Assembly: GCA_964386325.1 (NCBI GenBank) | Contig: CAYLQY010000007.1 | Location: 1 to 64,000 of the forward strand | Reading direction: 5' to 3' | Length of the DNA stretch: 64,000 bases | From: Anaerorhabdus sp964386325 | Lineage (GTDB): Bacteria > Bacillota_I > Bacilli_A > Erysipelotrichales > Erysipelotrichaceae | Position numbers and translations under genes: made by a program | Notes under the pieces: generated by a model | What the model saw: only the letters and a program-made list of their open reading frames with translations | Told to the model about the DNA's origin: nothing | Databases searched by the model: none | Shown here: piece after piece, positions 27,422 to 36,892 of the stretch | How positions within the stretch are numbered: position 1 is the stretch's first letter | Layout of the letters: each line of letters begins with the position of its first letter

Positions 27422-28363
27422 ATGAAGAAAAAGAAGATAATACTACTAGTTTTAACCCTATTTATTGGGGTTTATATCCTATTACAAGTACTTCCATATG
27501 GTAAAAAAGAAATAGATACTCCCTTTAAAATAAAAGAAGGTGAACGACCTCTTGTTATGGCACATGGTGGTGCAAAGCTAATGAATCCCGAAAATACATG
27601 GATGGCTTTTGATTATGCCTATGAACTTGGTGTTGATGTTCTTGAGATGGATTTACAAATCACTGAAGATGGTGAACTGATTACTTATCACAACAATGAA
27701 CTAGAAGACTTTTCAAATGCTGAAGGACTTGTTTCTGAATTAACATACGCAGAAATCAAACAATATAATTTTGGTGCTAACTTTACTGATTTAGATGGTA
27801 ATATGCCTTATCGTGACCTCAGTGATGAACAAAGAGTGATCTATGGTGACGCCTTAGTTCCAGCTAGCCTTGAACAAATGTTTCAAAAGTATGGTCCTGA
27901 TATGTTATATGTATGCGAATTGAAAAACGAAGGTGAACTTGGTAGAAAGTCTGCTGAGAAGATGGTTGAACTTCTAAAAAAATATGGCATGGAGGATAAA
28001 GTATGTGTTGCCTCTTTCCATAAGGATACAATGGAATACTTTTTATCAATTGCTCCTGAAAATACTGTTACTTCTTTTGATATGAGTACCGCAACTAGTT
28101 TTGTTATCGCAAACTATGCGGGCTATGGTATATTCATGGACTATCCTAATAACGGCTTACAACTTCCAATGTCACAAAAAGGTATTCCTTTAGATTTAGA
28201 ATACCTTGTCTATAAAATTCATAAAAATAACATGTTCTTACATTATTGGACCATCAATGATATTGATGATATGAAAAAATGCATTGAACTTGGAGCAGAT
28301 GGTATCATTACCGATCGTCCTGATTTATTAATTCAATTATTAGATGAAATGGGATATAAATAA
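27422..28363 (+). CDS. Membrane-anchored glycerophosphodiester phosphodiesterase
   Basis: A 313-aa GDPD-family TIM-barrel enzyme that hydrolyses glycerophosphodiesters to glycerol 3-phosphate and an alcohol. A lysine-rich start and a single hydrophobic helix (residues ~5-24) suggest it acts outside the membrane. The catalytic block is MAHGGAKLMNPENT with VDVLEMDLQ and the metal ligands in ITEDGELITYHN. VCELKN and the C-terminal HYWTIND and GADGIITDRPD are family hallmarks. Divergent from the fatty-acid operon and sharing its control region; it may recycle lipid or teichoic acid head groups. Confidence 0.88.
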   Translation: MKKKKIILLVLTLFIGVYILLQVLPYGKKEIDTPFKIKEGERPLVMAHGGAKLMNPENTWMAFDYAYELGVDVLEMDLQITEDGELITYHNNELEDFSNAEGLVSELTYAEIKQYNFGANFTDLDGNMPYRDLSDEQRVIYGDALVPASLEQMFQKYGPDMLYVCELKNEGELGRKSAEKMVELLKKYGMEDKVCVASFHKDTMEYFLSIAPENTVTSFDMSTATSFVIANYAGYGIFMDYPNNGLQLPMSQKGIPLDLEYLVYKIHKNNMFLHYWTINDIDDMKKCIELGADGIITDRPDLLIQLLDEMGYK

Positions 28364-28389
28364 ATATATTCATTTGTTTATTTATAAAT

Positions 28390-29295
28390 TCATTTAATTA
28401 TTTTTATTTCACACTCCAAAGAATATCCTGTTTGTCGATATACCTCTGCTTGAACATACTCAATGAGTTCAATGAACTCTTTACTACTTGCGTCATTATG
28501 GTTAATCAAGAATCCCGCATGTTTTGTTGAAACCATAGCTCCACCCACTTGTTTACCTTTAAGTCCACATTGTTCAATGAGTGCACTTGCATAATTTCCA
28601 GTAGGTCTTATAAATACTGAACCAGCACTTGGATACTCCAAGGGTTGTTTACTGATGCGTCTTGCTAATAAGTCATCCATCTTGTTCTTTATTTGCGTAT
28701 ATTCACCTTGCGCTAATTTGAATCTTGCTTGTAGGATACAACCATCTCGATTTGAAAATTTACTCTTACGATAGGAGAACTCCTCGGGCTTACACTCTTC
28801 TCTAGTAATGATACCTTCTTTATTTATATAATACACTTCCGTCACTATATCTTTTATCTCTCCATCAAAGGCTCCAGCATTCATATATACTGCTCCTCCA
28901 ATCGAACCTGGAATACCATAGGCAAATTCAAGTCCTGTTAATGAGTTCTCTAGCGCAACTTCACAAACACGCATTAAATTAGCTCCAGCATCACAAACAA
29001 TTTCATTATCTTCAATATAAATCTTATTGAATCTTTTTGATAACACCATAACGATTCCATCAAATCCCATATCATCAATGAGTACATTGGAACCATTGCC
29101 CAATAATAAATAAGGTATTTCATGCTGTCTTACCAAATCTAAAACCACTTGAATATCTTCAATTGTTTCAACTTCAATTATATATTTAGCTTTACCACCA
29201 ATCTTGAGTGTCGTATATTCCTTAATTAAACAATCTCTAAGAAAATAAATTTTATTCTCATTGAGTTTTTCCGCTACAATTTCATCCCATTTCAT
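28390..29295 (-). CDS. murB: UDP-N-acetylenolpyruvoylglucosamine reductase
   Basis: FAD enzyme that reduces UDP-GlcNAc-enolpyruvate to UDP-MurNAc for peptidoglycan. Family blocks: TTLKIGGKAKYI, LLGNGSNVLIDD, EFAYGIPGSIGGAVYMNAGA, SYRKSKF and AGSVFIRP (catalytic serine of the type with SVF), ending ECEIKII. Start set at ATG 29295 with GAGGG 7 nt upstream; a GTG at 29331 has no ribosome site. It stands alone between a divergent-end phosphodiesterase gene and the peroxidase gene. Confidence 0.93.
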   Translation of the reverse strand: MKWDEIVAEKLNENKIYFLRDCLIKEYTTLKIGGKAKYIIEVETIEDIQVVLDLVRQHEIPYLLLGNGSNVLIDDMGFDGIVMVLSKRFNKIYIEDNEIVCDAGANLMRVCEVALENSLTGLEFAYGIPGSIGGAVYMNAGAFDGEIKDIVTEVYYINKEGIITREECKPEEFSYRKSKFSNRDGCILQARFKLAQGEYTQIKNKMDDLLARRISKQPLEYPSAGSVFIRPTGNYASALIEQCGLKGKQVGGAMVSTKHAGFLINHNDASSKEFIELIEYVQAEVYRQTGYSLECEIKIIK

Positions 29296-29403
29296 TTTCT
29301 TACCCTCTTTATTAATGATAAATAATTTCACAACATTTTTAAATAATTATGCTTTATACCTACAAATCGGAGATTTATACCATCCCTGTCGCTTTCTGAA
29401 TAA

Positions 29404-29519
29404 ATAGACTTTAAAATATTTATATAGGATGCATTTGGTCTACACACCCATCATGCTTTATCTTCCCTTGCTTTGAAATGATGTATACTTGTATCCTATA
29501 GCTATTTTCTAAAGTCTAT
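29404..29519. repeat. 116-bp element bounded by 27-nt imperfect inverted repeats
   Basis: The left arm (29404-29430) begins ATAGACTTTA and ends TATAGGAT; the right arm (29493-29519) is its reverse complement except for the central ~9 nt. The 62-nt interior holds a further small inverted repeat (CATCAT/ATGATG). The outermost bases could be a TA duplication, so this could be a degenerate miniature inverted-repeat element, or a structured RNA in the murB leader. Confidence 0.5.
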
Positions 29520-29558
29520 ATATTAGGCTTTGGTGATCCTTTCGTTTTATAAGATTTT

Positions 29559-29619
29559 TTGTCAAATTTCTTGTTATTTGACAAGAGAAGAGGTAGAGTT
29601 TTGTCCAACTCTACCTCTT
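29559..29619. terminator. Two adjacent hairpins downstream of the peroxidase gene
   Basis: TTGTCAAAT/ATTTGACAA (29559-29567, 29576-29584) and AAGAGGTAGAGTT/AACTCTACCTCTT (29588-29600, 29607-29619). The second has a T-rich tail on the plus strand only, yet its position suits termination of the minus-strand peroxidase mRNA. Confidence 0.6.
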
Positions 29620-29624
29620 TTCAT

Positions 29625-30170
29625 TTATATTAGCTTTTTAATTTTTTCTTCTACAACACTTAAGTCTTCTGTTGGTTCAAAACGTTCAACTACATTTCCT
29701 TCACGATCAATTAAGAATTTAGTGAAGTTCCATTTAATTGCTGGATCCTTTTTAAAATGGGGATCAACTTTTCCTAACATATCTTCAAGTACCGCTGTTA
29801 ATTTATGTTTTGGATTAAATCCATTAAAGCCTTTTGTACTAACCAAGTATTTGTATAAAGGTGTTGCGTTTGCACCATTTACTTCAATTTTAGCAAAGCG
29901 TGGGAATTTTGTTCCAAAGTTTAATGAACAGAACGCATCAATTTCTTCAGCTGTTCCTGGTGCTTGTCCCCCAAATTGATTACATGGGAAATCAAGAATT
30001 TCTAATCCGTCAGCATTATATTTTTCATATAATTCTTCTAATTCTTTATATTGTGGAGTAAAACCACACTCTGTAGCTGTATTTACAATAAGTAATACTT
30101 TTCCATTATAGTCATTGAGTGATTTTTCTTCACCTGTTTTAGTTAAAACTTTAAATCCATAAACTGTCAT
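29625..30170 (-). CDS. Glutathione peroxidase family protein (thiol peroxidase)
   Basis: A 181-aa thioredoxin-fold peroxidase that reduces hydroperoxides. The catalytic site is a cysteine, not selenocysteine, in TATECGFTPQY (C35). The other tetrad residues are in FPCNQFGGQAPG and KWNFTKFL. Bacterial members usually take electrons from thioredoxin, so the glutathione name may not reflect the donor. ATG preceded by GGAG at 8 nt. It lies next to a ferritin-like/VIT1 gene, together suggesting oxidative stress and iron handling. Confidence 0.92.
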   Translation of the reverse strand: MTVYGFKVLTKTGEEKSLNDYNGKVLLIVNTATECGFTPQYKELEELYEKYNADGLEILDFPCNQFGGQAPGTAEEIDAFCSLNFGTKFPRFAKIEVNGANATPLYKYLVSTKGFNGFNPKHKLTAVLEDMLGKVDPHFKKDPAIKWNFTKFLIDREGNVVERFEPTEDLSVVEEKIKKLI

Positions 30171-30253
30171 TTTTAGTTCTCCTTTGGGAAGTTAATTGCT
30201 TAACTTATAATTGAATTCTAACAATGAATAACTTTAAATTCAAAGGAAATGCT

Positions 30254-31132
30254 CTAAAGTGTATCTATACCCAAAAACTGCTTTGCAAGAATACCAATAA
30301 TGAATGAAATTGCTGCTACTGAAAGTGAAATTGTAGCCATTTCCATGAAGCGTTTCATGAATGGTTCATCCTTTGTTACAGATAAGTAATAGTTAAAGAA
30401 TAAAATAATCAACAATACAGTTACAATCATTGTCGCAAAGGCAGCAACATACATTGATGATGGTAATAATAAATAAGGTAATACCAATAAAGCCACCGTA
30501 ATCAAATAAGCCATACCTGTATAAAAACTTGATTTTAGTGCATCACTTGCCCCATCTGATCTTTCTGCAAGATAATTCGATGCAGCCATTGAAAGTGTAG
30601 CGGATATTCCGGTAATAATACCTGTCATTGCGACAAGTTTTGTGTTTTGTAGTGCAAAGGTTACCCCTGCAATAGCACCTGTAAGTTCTACTAGTGCATC
30701 ATTCAATCCCAAAACCATGGAGCCAACATAATGCAACCTTTCTTCATCCAACATCGCATATAAATCTTTTTCATGTCTTCTTTCTTCTTCAACAAGATGC
30801 CCTATTTGTGGTAAATCTTTTTCTAATTTTTCATAAGAGCCTATTGTCTTATGTTCCCCTTTTTGCATTTTCTTAACAACAAAGGTAAATCCTAAAATAA
30901 TCGTCGCAACTTTCAACATAAAAATTTTAAATCCATTTGGCTTTAGATCTTTCTTTGTGATTGATTTCCAAACTAAGGCATGTTTACTCTCATCTTCTGC
31001 CATTCTTTGTAATAATATTTTATTTCTCTCATCTTTTTGACGAGACGCCATAAATCCATAAATAATTGAACCCTCTATTTCGTCAATTTGTGATGCAATG
31101 ACAATTTTCATAATTTCGTTACTTACTTCCAT
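30254..31132 (-). CDS. Ferritin-like/VIT1 fusion membrane protein (MbfA-type iron exporter)
   Basis: Residues ~1-130 form a rubrerythrin/ferritin-like four-helix domain with carboxylate ligands in QIDEIEGSI, AEDESKH and EEERRHEKD. Residues ~135-292 form a VIT1/CCC1-type transporter with about five membrane helices, recognisable by VLGLNDALVELTGAIAG and SMAASNYLAERSDG. The same architecture in MbfA exports iron or manganese from the cytosol. GGAGG precedes the ATG by 5 nt. It is transcribed in the same direction as the peroxidase gene, 83 bp upstream of it, so the two may be co-expressed. Confidence 0.88.
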   Translation of the reverse strand: MEVSNEIMKIVIASQIDEIEGSIIYGFMASRQKDERNKILLQRMAEDESKHALVWKSITKKDLKPNGFKIFMLKVATIILGFTFVVKKMQKGEHKTIGSYEKLEKDLPQIGHLVEEERRHEKDLYAMLDEERLHYVGSMVLGLNDALVELTGAIAGVTFALQNTKLVAMTGIITGISATLSMAASNYLAERSDGASDALKSSFYTGMAYLITVALLVLPYLLLPSSMYVAAFATMIVTVLLIILFFNYYLSVTKDEPFMKRFMEMATISLSVAAISFIIGILAKQFLGIDTL

Positions 31133-31293
31133 TCTGTCCTCCTATTAATATATTGTTTCATTATAACTTTTTAACAATGTCTTGGCTACAATTTAACACT
31201 TGTTAATAAGTCATTATATCCTTATCATACCACCTTCTAACTAACCTTTCTCAAAATAAATCTAACCCTTCTATATTACCTCCTTATATGCAA

Positions 31294-31322
31294 GAAAAAA
31301 GGTGCTACGATGAATAGCACCT
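31294..31322 (-). terminator. Terminator of the 758-aa surface gene
   Basis: AGGTGCTA (31300-31307) and TAGCACCT (31315-31322) with a 7-nt loop; the A-run before it gives six Ts on the minus strand. Confidence 0.85.
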
Positions 31323-31328
31323 CATTAT

Positions 31329-33605
31329 TTATTCATTTATTTGTTCAACTTCTTCTTCAACTTCATACCACTTTCTTCCAAGGAAGAAACATAATCCATT
31401 ACCTAAAGCAAATACAATCATCAATAATGTATACTTATCAACTAATTTCATTGGAAGGGTAATATTTTCAGTTAGAAGGAATACGATAATTGAAATAATC
31501 GCTATTAATGCTCCTAAAACTTTATAAATACGTTTACGTTCAAATTCATTTGTTTTTTCACTATCATCTTCATCCTCTTCTTCTTTATCATGTTTAGCGA
31601 ATAGTAATACAATCGCTAGTAACATACCTATTAAAGAAGCAATTAAGTTAATTAATGCCCAACTTCTTCCTACAACCTCAGGAGTAGCATCATCTTCAAT
31701 GACTTCTGGTGTTGCAGTTGGAGTAGCAGTAGGAGCTACTTCTGGTGTTTCTTCTTCAACAACTTCTTCAAGTTGTTGTTGATTGCCAGGGTTTCCAGGA
31801 TTCACAGGATTAACAACCGGTGGTGTTATTACTTCTATTTCTGGTGTTGGTGTAGGATTAACAACCGGTGGATTAGTTGGATTTGGTGTTGGCGTTGGTG
31901 TCACTTCTGGCGTTGGATTTTTTTTCCATTGTGCATAAAGTACAACCTCTTTAACTTTTCCAATCGTTACGATTTCATCAAGTTTATACGCTTTTCCACT
32001 ACCATCGGCATTTTCATTCCATTCAACAAATGTATAACCGTCTCTTACAAACATGTTGTCTCTAACTGCTAACGTACCATTTAGAGCTGTAGTGCCTCCA
32101 TTGACATTTACATTACTTTCGTCATTTGAATTATAAATTAATGATCTCTTTAAAGAATAGTAGTAAGCAATTGTATAATGCCTTGTTTCTTGTACATTAA
32201 TGAAAGTACCACTAACACTACCATCAGCAGCTAAGTCAAGTCCAGTGACTACTTTCATATTGTTTTTACCTATTTCATTCGTTGCATCATTCCATCCTGA
32301 ATAATATACATTTCCAGCATAACCTGTATCTGACATTAAATAAGCTTGTAGATAAGAATAATCTTCTCTGCTTGTATTCGTTGGGAAATTAATATCATCC
32401 CCAAACACATTTGTATTAGGGTCAAAATTTACTTGTGTTTTTCCATCAGCAACATAATCAGCGTTATGATAGCTCGCAAGAGCTCCCAATCCTGGGCCAA
32501 CGAAATCCTCTTGTGCATATGTTCCATCTACTTGTTCAAAAATAATGGAAACATTCATATCTTTTTTAGCATAATTATATACATAATCCACTGTAGAATT
32601 TTTTTCTGGCATCGCTTTTACTGCTATGTATTGATTCGTTACATCCGCACTAGTAGCCTTTAATGCTTGACTAATCCAGTCTTCAGGATTGTTTGATGCC
32701 GCAATGCCTTTAATTTTTTTTCTTACTATGTAACTTGAATATAAGTCTGTGCTTAGTATATATCCTCTTAAATACAATAAATTTAATGGATAATCATTTG
32801 TCCCTTGAGGTGTTGCTTCAAAGCTTTCCCCAGGATAAAGTACATATGTATAAACTGTTGGTTCACATACTTCAAGTGCTCTTATTTTATCCATTGTCAT
32901 TGTACTATTTGACCACTTAATCCAGCCATTAGAATCATTAACAGCTCCTGTAGTAGGTAAGAAATGCGTAGTTACTGTTAATTTATATCCAAAGTTAACC
33001 GTGATTTTTTGAATATTTGAGTTATCTACATTAATTGCCTGCCTACTCGTATAATCATTTGAATTGCCAAGATTATATAATTCTTGGTTTTGTCCATTTA
33101 CTTCTAAACTTACATTTTTAACTGTTGCATCTTGACTACTTACTTCTATCACACATGTTGTTAGGCAAAGGGCGGTAGCTTTCTTATTATTTACTTTTAT
33201 AGTTTTCGTTAACCCACCTTCTGTTATTGTAACTTCTGCCTTACTTATATTAACGTCGATTAACACATTATTATTTTGACTTGGCTCCTGTGCATTTAAA
33301 AGCATAGGTTGTGCTGTTTCAGTTAAATCAGCTTCTTCTATTATTTCTTCACTTGGCTCACTTGTTGACTCTGGTGTAGGTGAAGTAGTAGGATTTTCAG
33401 TACTTTCAGGAAGAGTTGATTCTTCTGGTAAGCTACTATTAACCGGTTCTTCGCTTACTTCTGGAGCCACTGTACTTTCAATCACCGCCTCATTTGAATC
33501 AGTATTTCCTTGTTCCTCAGCCATAACAAAAGATGGTTGAATAATACTTAAACTTAACATCATTGCAATGATGAAATTAATTATACTCTTCTTATTAAAC
33601 TTCAT
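31329..33605 (-). CDS. Surface protein with one InlB-like module and 3-TM C-terminal anchor
   Basis: 758 aa. Signal peptide 1-29 (ends SFVMAEE), then a Ser/Thr/Pro/Glu-rich stretch to ~105. Residues ~110-495 match no family I recognise. Residues ~500-565 are an InlB-B/Flg_new repeat (GYTFVEWNENADGSGKAY, LYAQWKK). A Pro/Thr/Asn linker precedes the membrane domain (~647-745): SWALINL, helix, acidic loop, KRIYK, helix, FLLTENITLPM, VDKYT, helix, FLGRKWYEVEEE. GAGGG lies 8 nt before ATG. It is separated by 15 kb from the other three proteins with the same anchor. The function is unknown; a surface role is inferred. Confidence 0.83.
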   Translation of the reverse strand: MKFNKKSIINFIIAMMLSLSIIQPSFVMAEEQGNTDSNEAVIESTVAPEVSEEPVNSSLPEESTLPESTENPTTSPTPESTSEPSEEIIEEADLTETAQPMLLNAQEPSQNNNVLIDVNISKAEVTITEGGLTKTIKVNNKKATALCLTTCVIEVSSQDATVKNVSLEVNGQNQELYNLGNSNDYTSRQAINVDNSNIQKITVNFGYKLTVTTHFLPTTGAVNDSNGWIKWSNSTMTMDKIRALEVCEPTVYTYVLYPGESFEATPQGTNDYPLNLLYLRGYILSTDLYSSYIVRKKIKGIAASNNPEDWISQALKATSADVTNQYIAVKAMPEKNSTVDYVYNYAKKDMNVSIIFEQVDGTYAQEDFVGPGLGALASYHNADYVADGKTQVNFDPNTNVFGDDINFPTNTSREDYSYLQAYLMSDTGYAGNVYYSGWNDATNEIGKNNMKVVTGLDLAADGSVSGTFINVQETRHYTIAYYYSLKRSLIYNSNDESNVNVNGGTTALNGTLAVRDNMFVRDGYTFVEWNENADGSGKAYKLDEIVTIGKVKEVVLYAQWKKNPTPEVTPTPTPNPTNPPVVNPTPTPEIEVITPPVVNPVNPGNPGNQQQLEEVVEEETPEVAPTATPTATPEVIEDDATPEVVGRSWALINLIASLIGMLLAIVLLFAKHDKEEEDEDDSEKTNEFERKRIYKVLGALIAIISIIVFLLTENITLPMKLVDKYTLLMIVFALGNGLCFFLGRKWYEVEEEVEQINE

Positions 33606-33740
33606 ATCTATTCCCTCTTATTTCCCAATAACTATCTTAAATATACAATGTCCTAGTTATAAAACGGTTATTTTGATAGAAGTTTTCAATTTTATCTTAT
33701 TAAATAATGACTTTTACTGAAATTAGCTATTTTATATGCA

Positions 33741-33798
33741 AATAAAAAGTTATTGTCTCGAAGAATAAGTAAATATACTCATCTTTTCAACAATAACT
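33741..33798 (-). terminator. Terminator of gpmI
   Basis: AGTTATTGT (33748-33756) and ACAATAACT (33790-33798) pair around a 33-nt loop, with an A-rich stretch giving a minus-strand T-tract. Confidence 0.5.
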
Positions 33799-33808
33799 CT
33801 TTTTAAGT

Positions 33809-35377
33809 TTATTTAATCATGCTTTCATCCCAGCCAGCTGGAACATCATAGCCTAATAATTGAACAACTGTTGCGGCAACATTACTTAATCCAAAGCTTC
33901 CATCTTTTAATTCAACATCATTGTTGTAAACAATAAATGGTACTGGATTTAATGTATGTGCTGTTTTTGGTTTTGGTGCATCTTCTGGATTTTTTCTCTT
34001 TTCATACATTTCATCCGCATTTCCATGATCAGCTGTAATTACAAGAGTACAATCTGCTTTATCACAAGCATTCATGATTCTCTTAAGCATTAAGTCCACT
34101 GATTCAACACCGATTAATGTAGCTTCATAGTTTCCTGTATGTCCAACCATGTCACCATTTGGATAGTTAACACGTAAGAATTCATATTCTTTAGATTCAA
34201 TTGCTTCAACCAATTTATCAGTGATTTCAGCAGCTTTCATCCAAGGTCTTTGTTCAAATGGAACTACATCACTAGGAATTTCTACCCAAGTTTCAAGCTT
34301 ATCATCAAATTTCTCTGAACGGTTACCATTCCAGAAATAAGTAACATGACCAAATTTTTGTGTTTCACTAATTGCATAAGATTGAACACCTTTCTTAACT
34401 AGGTATTCACTCATTGTATTTGTAATATGTGGCGGAGTTACTAAGAATTTATTAGGAATCTTTAAGTCTCCATCATATTGAAGCATTCCTGCATAGAATA
34501 CTTTAGGGAAACGAACACGGTCAAATTCTTTAAAGTCTTCATTTCCAAATGCTTTAGAAATTTCAATTGCACGGTCACCACGGAAATTGAATAAAATTAC
34601 TGTATCACCATCTTCAATTGTTCCTACTGGTTTACCATCTTCTTCAATAACGAAACCAGGAAGATCTTGATCTGATACACCTAATTCATTACGATATGTT
34701 TCAACTGCATCTTTCATTGAAGGGAATTTTCTTCCTTCTCCAAGAACATGGATTTTCCATCCTTCTTCAACCATTTTCCAGTTTGCTTCATAACGGTCCA
34801 TTGTAATTTTCATACGTCCACCGCCTGATGCTACTTTACAATCGAAGTTTGCATCGTTTAACTCACTAATTAAGTTTTCGATTTGTTCTATATATAATAG
34901 AGCACTTGTTTCTGGTACATCACGTCCATCAAGTAATGCATGGATACGTACTTTTTTAACACCTTCCGCTTTAGCTTCTTTAAGCATCGCTTCTAAGTGT
35001 GCAATATTTGAGTGAACATTTCCATCAGATAACAATCCTAAGAAATGTAATGTTCCATCTTTACAGAAATCAATTGCTTCTTTCCATGTTTCTGATTGGT
35101 AAATTGCACCTGTTTCAATACTTTCGTTTACAAGTTTTGCACCTTGGCTATATACTTGTCCACATCCTAAAGCATTGTGTCCTACTTCAGAGTTACCCAT
35201 ATCATCATCGCTAGGTAATCCCACCGCAAGACCGTGTGCTTTAATATTAATGTTTGGACATGTTTTCATAAGTGTATCAAGTTGTGGTTTATATGCATGC
35301 ATAACGGCGTTTCCGTTGTCTTTTTCTGTACTTCCAACGCCATCCATGACAACTAATACTACTGGTTTTTTAATCAT
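33809..35377 (-). CDS. gpmI: 2,3-bisphosphoglycerate-independent phosphoglycerate mutase
   Basis: Glycolytic enzyme interconverting 3- and 2-phosphoglycerate through a phosphoserine and two Mn ions. VVMDGVG holds the first metal ligand (D12), DMGNSEVGH the catalytic serine (S63), LLDGRDVPE and FNFRGDRAIE bind substrate, and ITADHGNADEM gives further metal ligands. Length 522 aa, normal. It is co-directional with the YbaK-type gene 84 bp upstream but not with other glycolytic genes. Confidence 0.95.
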   Translation of the reverse strand: MIKKPVVLVVMDGVGSTEKDNGNAVMHAYKPQLDTLMKTCPNINIKAHGLAVGLPSDDDMGNSEVGHNALGCGQVYSQGAKLVNESIETGAIYQSETWKEAIDFCKDGTLHFLGLLSDGNVHSNIAHLEAMLKEAKAEGVKKVRIHALLDGRDVPETSALLYIEQIENLISELNDANFDCKVASGGGRMKITMDRYEANWKMVEEGWKIHVLGEGRKFPSMKDAVETYRNELGVSDQDLPGFVIEEDGKPVGTIEDGDTVILFNFRGDRAIEISKAFGNEDFKEFDRVRFPKVFYAGMLQYDGDLKIPNKFLVTPPHITNTMSEYLVKKGVQSYAISETQKFGHVTYFWNGNRSEKFDDKLETWVEIPSDVVPFEQRPWMKAAEITDKLVEAIESKEYEFLRVNYPNGDMVGHTGNYEATLIGVESVDLMLKRIMNACDKADCTLVITADHGNADEMYEKRKNPEDAPKPKTAHTLNPVPFIVYNNDVELKDGSFGLSNVAATVVQLLGYDVPAGWDESMIK

Positions 35378-35461
35378 CTTTTTACTTCCTCAACTTTCTT
35401 TTCATAGTTTATCACGATTTGTCACTTTTTTCACTAGAATCGCATTGGGAAAACGAAAAAA

Positions 35462-35953
35462 CTATTCCTCGTGATTCCTTGGTATGTTTACATGAATTAA
35501 TTTGTTCTCGCATGTCGCATATATTTTCTTTAAATCTTCTGTTTTTACCACAAAACTTTGGGTAGAAGACCCTGCCGAACAAATCAAATATTCATTATTA
35601 AAGACGGCTTCATCAATAACCAATGTTACATCGGCATCATAACCAAAATTAGTAGCACAACCAACTACATAACTTGTTTTAGCTTCCAACTCTTCAGGAG
35701 TAACTATCGATAATTTTTCACCTGTTACTTCTTTCATAAAAGCACGGTCAAAGCGGACCCCTTCTTCTGTCACAAGAACATAAAAGTTTCCTTTTTTATC
35801 TTTTAATACTAAGTTTTTACTTTCCATTCCTTGTAAGTTGAATTTTTTATCAACGGCATGTGCTGTTTCATAATCAACAATAGGGTCATGTTCAACAAAT
35901 TGATATGAAATATTTAAATCATCCATTATTTTTAATAAATCAAATTTCATCAT
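35462..35953 (-). CDS. YbaK/ProX-type aminoacyl-tRNA deacylase
   Basis: A 163-aa stand-alone editing domain of the YbaK/ProRS-INS superfamily, which hydrolyses mischarged tRNAs such as Ala-tRNA(Pro). It has the LNISYQFVEHD opening, KNLVLKDKKGNFYVLV with the conserved lysine, and YVVGCATNFG near the usual GxxxP loop. C-terminal GSSTQSFVVKTEDL is typical of the ProX-type subgroup. The exact tRNA substrate is not decided by the sequence. Confidence 0.83.
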   Translation of the reverse strand: MMKFDLLKIMDDLNISYQFVEHDPIVDYETAHAVDKKFNLQGMESKNLVLKDKKGNFYVLVTEEGVRFDRAFMKEVTGEKLSIVTPEELEAKTSYVVGCATNFGYDADVTLVIDEAVFNNEYLICSAGSSTQSFVVKTEDLKKIYATCENKLIHVNIPRNHEE

Positions 35954-36058
35954 CTCACCTCCTTTTCATTATACTCTTTTAATGCTATTTTGAAGATATT
36001 TTACAAGCGTTAACTTTTTTTAAATGCTACAATAAGTCACAACAATGGAGAGTAAATT

Positions 36059-36892
36059 ATGAAAAAAGAAACACGTACAATTGTCGTGGATGACACACTA
36101 AATATTGAAGGCTATTTATTGGAAGGAATTGTTCAACCCTTTCCTAATCACTTTCATGACTTTTACGTCATTGGATTGATGGAAAGAGGACACCGTTATT
36201 TAAACTGCCGCCACGAAGAATATTCCCTTATGCGAAGTGATATGATTCTTTTTAATCCCAATGATAATCATGGTTGTGCTCCTCTGAATGAAGATACGCT
36301 TACTTATCGTGGATTAAATATTAATACTGAAATTATGTTGAATTTAGTAGAAGACATCACGGGTGAAAGAAAACTGCCTCACTTTATCAAAAATGTAATT
36401 GTTGATGATGAAGCTAGATCTTATTATCGACCCCTCCATGAAATGATTATGAGTGGATCACAGGAATTTGAAAAAGAAGAATATTTGTATTTACTTTTAT
36501 CACATCTACTTCAAAACTACGCTCAACCTTTTGACTCAATCATACCTACTTTGGATATAGAGGTAGAAAAAGCCTGTCAGTACATCGAGGAAAATTACGC
36601 AAAACGGATTTCACTCGATGATCTTTGTGCGCTTACAAATCTAAGTAAATCTTCATTACTACGTGCTTTCACAAAATCTAAAGGAGTAACCCCATATCGC
36701 TATTTAGAAGCTATTAGAATTAACGAATCACGCAAATTGTTAGAAAAGGGATATCAACCTATTGATGTAGCTCAACAAACAGGTTTCTCTGATCAAAGTC
36801 ATTTTACGAATTATTTTAATAGCTTTACTGGTTTAACACCTAGTGCTTATCGAGATATTTTTATCAACAAGGGTAATTCAAATGATGAGTAA
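36059..36892 (+). CDS. AraC-family transcriptional regulator
   Basis: 277 aa: an N-terminal cupin-like sensor (PFPNHFHDFYVIGLMERG, residues ~22-90) and two C-terminal helix-turn-helix motifs (ISLDDLCALTNLSKSSLLRAF and PIDVAQQTGFSDQSHFTNYF, the AraC signature). The start has only a weak GGAG site about 8 nt upstream. The stop overlaps the start of the transporter gene, so it probably regulates the three-gene unit it heads. The effector is unknown. Confidence 0.9.
   Translation: MKKETRTIVVDDTLNIEGYLLEGIVQPFPNHFHDFYVIGLMERGHRYLNCRHEEYSLMRSDMILFNPNDNHGCAPLNEDTLTYRGLNINTEIMLNLVEDITGERKLPHFIKNVIVDDEARSYYRPLHEMIMSGSQEFEKEEYLYLLLSHLLQNYAQPFDSIIPTLDIEVEKACQYIEENYAKRISLDDLCALTNLSKSSLLRAFTKSKGVTPYRYLEAIRINESRKLLEKGYQPIDVAQQTGFSDQSHFTNYFNSFTGLTPSAYRDIFINKGNSNDE

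Larger units (their letters stand above)
29296..29624. other. Intergenic region with an inverted-repeat element and two hairpins
   Basis: No gene is visible in these 329 bp. They contain the 116-bp inverted-repeat element listed separately and, next to the peroxidase gene, two adjacent hairpins. The rest is AT-rich leader sequence of murB. Confidence 0.6.

Noticed and set aside
30180..30250. PerR/Fur-box-like sequence upstream of the peroxidase gene
   Set aside because: The two half sites resemble TTATAAT but are 2 bp too far apart for the 7-1-7 consensus, in an AT-rich stretch where such matches arise by chance.
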